Source: Mastigias papua (taxonomy: Eukaryota > Cnidaria > Scyphozoa > Rhizostomeae > Mastigiidae). From it: DNA of 64,000 bases. The stretch lies in the NCBI GenBank assembly GCA_964019165.1, contig OZ025267.1, positions 2,939,650-3,003,649 on the forward strand, read 5' to 3'. Shown piece by piece: positions 21,589-64,000 of this stretch (position 1 is its first letter; every line of letters starts with the position of its first letter). Both the position numbers and the translations under genes were made by a program. The notes below the pieces were generated by a model. The model saw only the letters and a program-made list of their open reading frames with translations. It ran no database searches and was not told the DNA's origin.

Positions 21589-21725
21589 CTACTTTCATTT
21601 CATTTCATTCATTTCATTTTTCATTCTTTATTCACGGTACTTAACTTTCCTTTCTCTTTAATCCTTTGTCAGGGCTTTGTTATAGGCTCTATTGGCCTTT
21701 CCCTGATATTACTTAATAAAAAAGA
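21589..21725 (-). repeat. Repeat, probably a LINE 3' end
   Basis: Shares CTCATCTCCC, TTTCCTTTCTCTTT and TTTGTCAGxGCTTTGTTAT with 53968-54085. The pyrimidine-rich plus strand and the position of the shared block suggest the 3' UTR of a minus-strand LINE. Confidence 0.45.
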
Positions 21726-23840
21726 AGAAAAACTACTATTCCACAAAGAGTACCTTATTAATGGAAATTTGTAACTCCGGTGAAAGCAAGTAATAAGGAA
21801 CGTACAATTGAGGCACGTAAAATCCGAAATACAATCATTTTGGCAACAGTCATCCAAGCTGTATCAAAACTCTACAAAAAGTGGAAGGATAAAAACTTGA
21901 AGGGATAGCAGAAAAAGGAAAAAAAAGAAAACGAAGATAAGTGGAAATTGGCGAAGAAAGCGAAGCTGATTTTACAGATTATGACGATCTTGCTGAAAAA
22001 GATAGCACTCAGCCAAGTGATGAAGTTCTTTAAAACCGATACTATGCATAAACTATGACCCAAAGTGGCGGTAGGTCAAATTTCTCCTGTAGCGTTTAAG
22101 GACCGGTGTAAAAATAGGGCCTAATTATCTGGTTGCTATCCAGAAGCTTGTAGCAAAGCGTATCATTTTGTACTCCGAGAGCCATATTCTCCTCGTCATT
22201 CGAACTAAGTTTGAAACTGTTGCCATTATTGTTCTTATAAACTTTTTCAATTTACAATAATTACATAGCAAACAAATGTATTTAAATAAAAACAATGAAC
22301 TAATTTAAATTGAAGGAAGTTACAAAGCTAAAGCGAATTTAAACCTAAAGGCTTGTATAAATTCGTATTACCGAACACAACTATGGGCTCTGTCGCTAGG
22401 CCCTAGTTTAGTGATTATCCTCTAATCTGGACTTTTATTTTTATTGACAGGCAGGATTTTTGGAGTTGCATTCGATAAAGTGCTTTCGTGTAAAAATGTG
22501 AAGCTCTAAGATTATAAACATTCGTTACCTTTGGGTACAGTCGTAGTTCGTTATGACTGTTAAAAAGCCCACAAATCTTGTCATGAGCGTAGTTTTAGTC
22601 TCATTTCTGATATCTGATTGTAATCGTTATCTCTCTTAACTTATGGTTGTTCCATATAGGTAGAAATAAGCTTTTTGTCCTTGTATCCCTATGTCTGCGA
22701 TAGAAGAGCTTTGTAGCTAGTTGTTTCTTTCTGTTCTATACTATAACAGCTTGTATGGAAAAATGTGTTTGCACAGAATACTCTTTTTAAGAGCACTGCA
22801 TACCATGAGTCCTACATTTTATTGACGTACACATCATCTTTTATAACAAAATGGTTTATAACAAAGTGTAGTCGATTGATTTAAGAACCTTTACTACTGG
22901 ATTTCTGAGAGCTAAGAAATTTGTTAAGTCATATATCGTTAAAACTTCAATATTCACGCAAGCCTGTCATTTCTTTTAATTAGTTTGTTTAAATTTCTAT
23001 GAATTCAAGTGTTATACTTGTACAGTGCCCGTCTGCTTGTGTAAAACTGTGTTCAGGGCAAGAGGTTGAAGGGTGGGGTGGAGTTGGAGTACTTGAAAAG
23101 TGGCCTAACTTGTCACAAATGTATTCTTTAATCTCGATTTAGAATTCAGTTCTTAATTCAGTTTTACCGTAGTAAGAAAGCGTGTATATTGTGAGGGAAG
23201 TGAACAGGGGCCCAAATCTCCATTTTCCTTCAGCATTCAGGAAACTTCTCCTGCACGCTTTTTTTTATAATGAACCACTTAATAAGGAACCTACATGTAG
23301 AAGGCCGAAATATTCAAGGAACTTATACTACTAAAGGAAAAATCCCTAAGGAACTTGATATCAATGTAATAGGCATGATACTTCTTGATTGAAATTATGC
23401 TTTTGCATATATAAAACTTATTTCCTGCCGCATTTGTGCTTTTGAGCTTGAGTTCTAGCCATAATTAAAGGTAAAAATCAGAATTTCAATGCTTTTCTAG
23501 TGCCTGTGCCATTCTTGTGGCACTCTATGCGCAGTGAAAATTAAGGAACTAGTAAGGAACTTTTAGCACTAGAATTTGATAAAAAGAGGTCGGAAAATAA
23601 GGAATTTTTAGAACTAGGCCTTTAGCTAGGTTCCTTATAACACAAGCATGTACACGTTTCCGTACGAAATTTAGTGATGTTTCCCATTTTCCTCAAACAC
23701 TTTGGCGATTTCTCCTGCCAGTTCTGCCGCTCTTAATTAGTAGATATTGTAGACCTAAGCTTCTATCGAAACAGTTATCAATGCTCGTTTCCTTCCAGCC
23801 AAATAACAAGCTCAGCTAAAACACTGTTGTTGTTTACGTT
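21726..23840. other. Intergenic, no gene seen
   Basis: AT-rich. 23200-23640 has a repeated TAAGGAAC(T) word on the plus strand with no clear period. No gene found. Confidence 0.4.
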
Positions 23841-23859
23841 TTGATACCGAGGACGCTAG

Positions 23860-23900
23860 TTGATTGGTTCCGCCCTCTGTTGACGTCAACCACGTGCAGT
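23860..23900. promoter_or_regulatory. Promoter-like cluster: CCAAT, GC-rich, CRE and E-box
   Basis: Within about 40 bases lie an inverted CCAAT box (ATTGG at 23863), CCGCCC at 23870, a full CRE (TGACGTCA, 23881-23888) and an E-box (CACGTG, 23891-23896). Clusters like this are typical of RNA polymerase II promoters. It lies 2.5 kb before the TBC-gene ATG, which needs a 5' promoter, but no 5' UTR exon is proven and the direction cannot be told. Confidence 0.35.
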
Positions 23901-26381
23901 CAACATCTTTTGTAAAGGCCACTTAGCTGCTCGTATTTAGCACCACTCTCATCGATTTATAGTCAATTCAGGTGTGTAGAAAAATGGAGGGCAATTGTGT
24001 ATGCCGCCAGCCGTTCGGGATGCCGAATGTTATGATCAATAGAAGTAGTAGGTATGATCTGATATAAGAAACCCGGCCCTGCTCACAGTTAGCAAACAGG
24101 GGTGGCACCAGGATTTCCCCGACGGGGAGTGGGATGGGGGTACATAAATCAGCTGCATAACCAGTACAGCAGTCTTTAACCATATATTCCTTGTTTATAT
24201 CATATGAGGCACGAATTACACTGATGTACAAGGGTCATGGCAATACCTGGAGTGGCCTTTTGAGCCTCATTTTCTTATAAACCTGTTTCTTATCAAAAGA
24301 AAACGCGTAACTCAGTAAAACATCAAAAAATCATAATGTTAAACTTCGTGAAAAACCACCTAGCAAACAAGGATTTACGGTATATGTACGCATTATGCTT
24401 TTTGTCCGAAAATCTGCATTCCTTGCCCAGTGTTCTTGCCCATCTTTTGACTTAAAAGTCCTAGGATATATCCTATCTACGCCTTTGGCCAAGCTGCAGC
24501 AATTTGCTTGTTAATGAACACTTGATTTATTTGGATATTAGTTTCAATTACCAATGAGTTGATGAGAATCAGAGTGATTTTGCAGTGAATTAACTTTATT
24601 TTGAGTAGACTGAGTTAATTACGCCTTCTTTTCTTGTGCGTTAGTTGTGTAATTGCATTTCAGCTATTGCTTTCATATCAAAATAAAGCTTTATGGTACG
24701 GTAGACTTCTTTAGCTATTATTGTTCAAGCTTATAGTACAAAGTTACCTCAGAATTGTTCTTCTTCATGTTCTGCTTTTATCATTTGACATCGGGGTCAT
24801 TCAAACAGTACGTAACGGAAAAATTGTCGTTTTGACTCCCCCACCCCCCTGTGTAACGACTTGTCACACTCGAGCTAATACCCCCCTCTTTGATGCGTTG
24901 CAAAAATAAGCCTCCACCCCTATATTTTGTTAAAGCAGTTTGTCACAGAAATGACACATAGCCACCCACCTACCCTTTTTATAGTTCTCTTGTCGTGCCC
25001 CGCTGCCCCTTACTCATTTCGAGTGTGTCACAGTTGAAGGACGCTGAAAATACTTGTGGTCATAACAAAGACTAACTATTGGATCATTGATGAAAACACA
25101 CCACGTAGTCTGACGAGACAATGAATGGAACAAATAGGCCAGTCGCAGTTGTTGAAACGTCTACTTGAATCCCTCGTCACTTGAAATATTGATAAAAGTG
25201 GTGACTGTGTGCTACGCACTTAAAGTTGCCAGAGGTGGTACACTGTTCCAGCATATCCGCTTCTTTCGATTCCAGTGTTGTGCCCCCAATCCCCGAGTGA
25301 ATAGAACAATTGAGAACTTCTGTAGGTGATACAATTTTGGGGTACTTGTCCCCCCAACAGAAGATGCAGATAGTCAATAGCTTTTTTACGTGCTTGCTTT
25401 GTTTGTCTTAGCTGTCTATTTTTGTCCTTTTGAGCTTAGGATTATTCTTACATCATTTTTAAATTTCAGGGACTTTGAGCAGTATTGCTCTTATAGACTA
25501 TATGCTTATAAACAAGTGTGTATTTACATAACTATTACACTTTTTTGTTATAAACCTGGCCTAAGGCCTAGCAACAAACGTGTCTTAATTTCTGGTCACA
25601 TTTTAGTTCGTAAAAGTTTGTTTAAGTGTCCCAATTTGAAATCTTGTCTTTTGTAGTGTCCGTAAGGCTTATTCATACTGTAGTGGTCACTTCTAAATGT
25701 GTGGAGGAAAAATATGTGTTCGAAACTGTTAAAGTTGGCACAGAAATTTCTAAAAGTTTCTTAACTCTACCCTTGTGGTTTTAAAGCTTTCTCAACTTTT
25801 AGGCTGTCTAGCTTAGGTTTCTTATAAGCTGGTTTCCTGTAGAAAGATACAACATGTAGTAGCGTATGTGTTGTATCTTAGGAAGGGAAAGTAGCAACAA
25901 ATACCGGTTTGACGTTTAAATCTAAGAAGAGGGTTGTAGAAGAGGAGGGTGGTGTAAAAGAGGGGGGCCAGGTGTTTAAGTCCCTACCCCTTTGAGACTA
26001 TATGCACACAAATGTCAGAAAGTAATAATTTGTCATGTCCCCTAGAGAGCAGCCCCCCTCAGTTTGTTTCCACAACACTGTTCAGATACAGGCCAGTTGA
26101 TGGCTTAGGGTGTAAGATTGTAGGTTCTCCATTAGTAGAGAACTGCACTCTGCTTCATATATTTGAAATGTCTTCTTTTTTGCTGCTGTTTTTCTCTCTG
26201 TTCCTGGTCCCTAAATTCGTTACCAAGTTATTGACACTTAAGTGTCTGAGCTGTAAATATTGTTGAAGACACGGCACGGAAGTATCTAAGATCGATGTGA
26301 CGGATCGTTTCTAATGATCGATGAGTCTAATATCACATTTTTGCTGGTACATGAAGTAAAGTTTGTAGGCTTGTTAACAGC
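23901..26381. other. Upstream region of the TBC gene, no coding seen
   Basis: Probably holds the 5' UTR exon and first intron of the downstream gene. 24831-25000 has C-rich runs. 25430-25545 is a partial inverted family A repeat. A possible acceptor GTTAACAG precedes the ATG at 26382, and a stop in frame lies at 26352-26354. Confidence 0.35.
25430..25545 (-). repeat. Dispersed repeat, family A, partial copy (inverted)
   Basis: GAGCTTAGGATTATTCTTAC and TTGCTCTTATAGACTATATG match the inverted end of the family. Confidence 0.4.
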
Positions 26382-63177
<36,796 letters not shown>

Positions 63178-64000
63178 GTAAGAGCTCCCTCTGTATTGCT
63201 TTGAGACAATATTAAATCAGTCTTTTCCATTCATTTGCATGTACGATTGCCGTTATACTTTTCTATCAGTTGTACACATTAATATGCGCGAATTAGAAAT
63301 AATGTAGCCAGAAGTGTCATAGCAGCAGATAGGACAGCAAAAATATTATATCGCTCTTTTAAGGCTGTATGAATATGTATATTCGACTGCACAAACAAGT
63401 TGTCACTGTCAGGGTAAAACCTTGTTATGTACCAATAGAAGTGACAAGTTGGAGGACAGTGTACTATGTTAACGAAAGTCAAAACAAAAATGTCATGCAG
63501 ATAAAGAGTGCTAATTAAAGAGTTATAATTGGCGCAGATTTCTCTGGATAATTAATGTATGTGAACATCCAAGTTATGTGCTTTACTATACATCCGTTGA
63601 CTTTACCAGTTGTGTCATTAAACAATATTGAAAAGCTAGTTTCATCGCAGTAGACTAATTTTCCACTCGTGCGCAGATGGCAAAAACGATGTTTATGCTA
63701 TTGTGGTGTAGGCGCCTCCCTTTCACAAGGTAGTTCTTGTCTGTTGTGCGGATATGCGAATCTGTATTATGTAAAATGCCTGCGTTGATGCGTTCAATCC
63801 GGTTAGTTGAATACGCAGTTGTATGGTTGTGCAATGAGTTAGAATCAGATTGAGTGTTAGTTGAGGTATGTTTCTGAGTCGACATCGTACCTTCAAACCT
63901 CGAAACATTATACTCCTGTTCAAATTATTCCTTCCAGCAGTACTGAGTTTCACTTTGAAATTCACTCCAAATGATAATAAACCTGCCATATTTTATTTTC
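63178..64000 (+). other. Intron 18 of the TBC gene (partial)
   Basis: Only short overlapping frames on the minus strand. No acceptor followed by TBC sequence was found. Confidence 0.5.

Noticed and set aside
25108..25125. CTGACGAGACA
   Set aside because: No GAAA block downstream.

Overview
The window is nuclear DNA of an animal. Its genes are split by introns with ordinary GT-AG borders, the sequence is AT-rich, and it is full of long (TA)n, (CA)n and (TG)n microsatellites, fold-back elements and worn retroelement pieces. One gene is a TBC1D1/TBC1D4-type Rab GAP, a family found in animals. I infer a marine, early-branching or invertebrate metazoan such as a cnidarian or sponge, but nothing here fixes the species.

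Layout. 1-3010 (+): the last two exons of a cation-dependent class I O-methyltransferase with a long N-terminal extension I do not recognise; its intron is mostly (TA)n plus a fold-back repeat that carries a compact hammerhead ribozyme. 5527-7137 and 15470-17080 (-): two 530-residue paralogues of the ferric reductase/NADPH oxidase superfamily, each with its whole coding region in one exon and each preceded by a splice acceptor just before the ATG. Around them lie a tRNA-derived SINE split by a LINE tail (4.2-4.6 kb), a terminal-inverted-repeat element (10.5-11.2 kb), several MITE-like palindromes, a second ribozyme-bearing palindrome (17.55-17.76 kb) and a broken LINE reverse-transcriptase end (18.4-19.3 kb). 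19.3-26.3 kb holds no gene I can support; a promoter-like cluster sits at 23.86-23.90 kb. 26382-63177 (+): a TBC1D1/TBC1D4-like gene, 18 exons visible, 950 codons, open at the 3' end. Its introns (up to about 7.5 kb) hold most of the remaining repeats.

The genes do not form a pathway. The reductase pair is a tandem duplication; the other two genes are unrelated neighbours. The most unusual content is the small self-cleaving ribozyme motif embedded in an inverted-repeat family: one copy at 1501-1541 (-) and a head-to-head pair at 17579-17740, one arm of which still has every core residue and matching helices.
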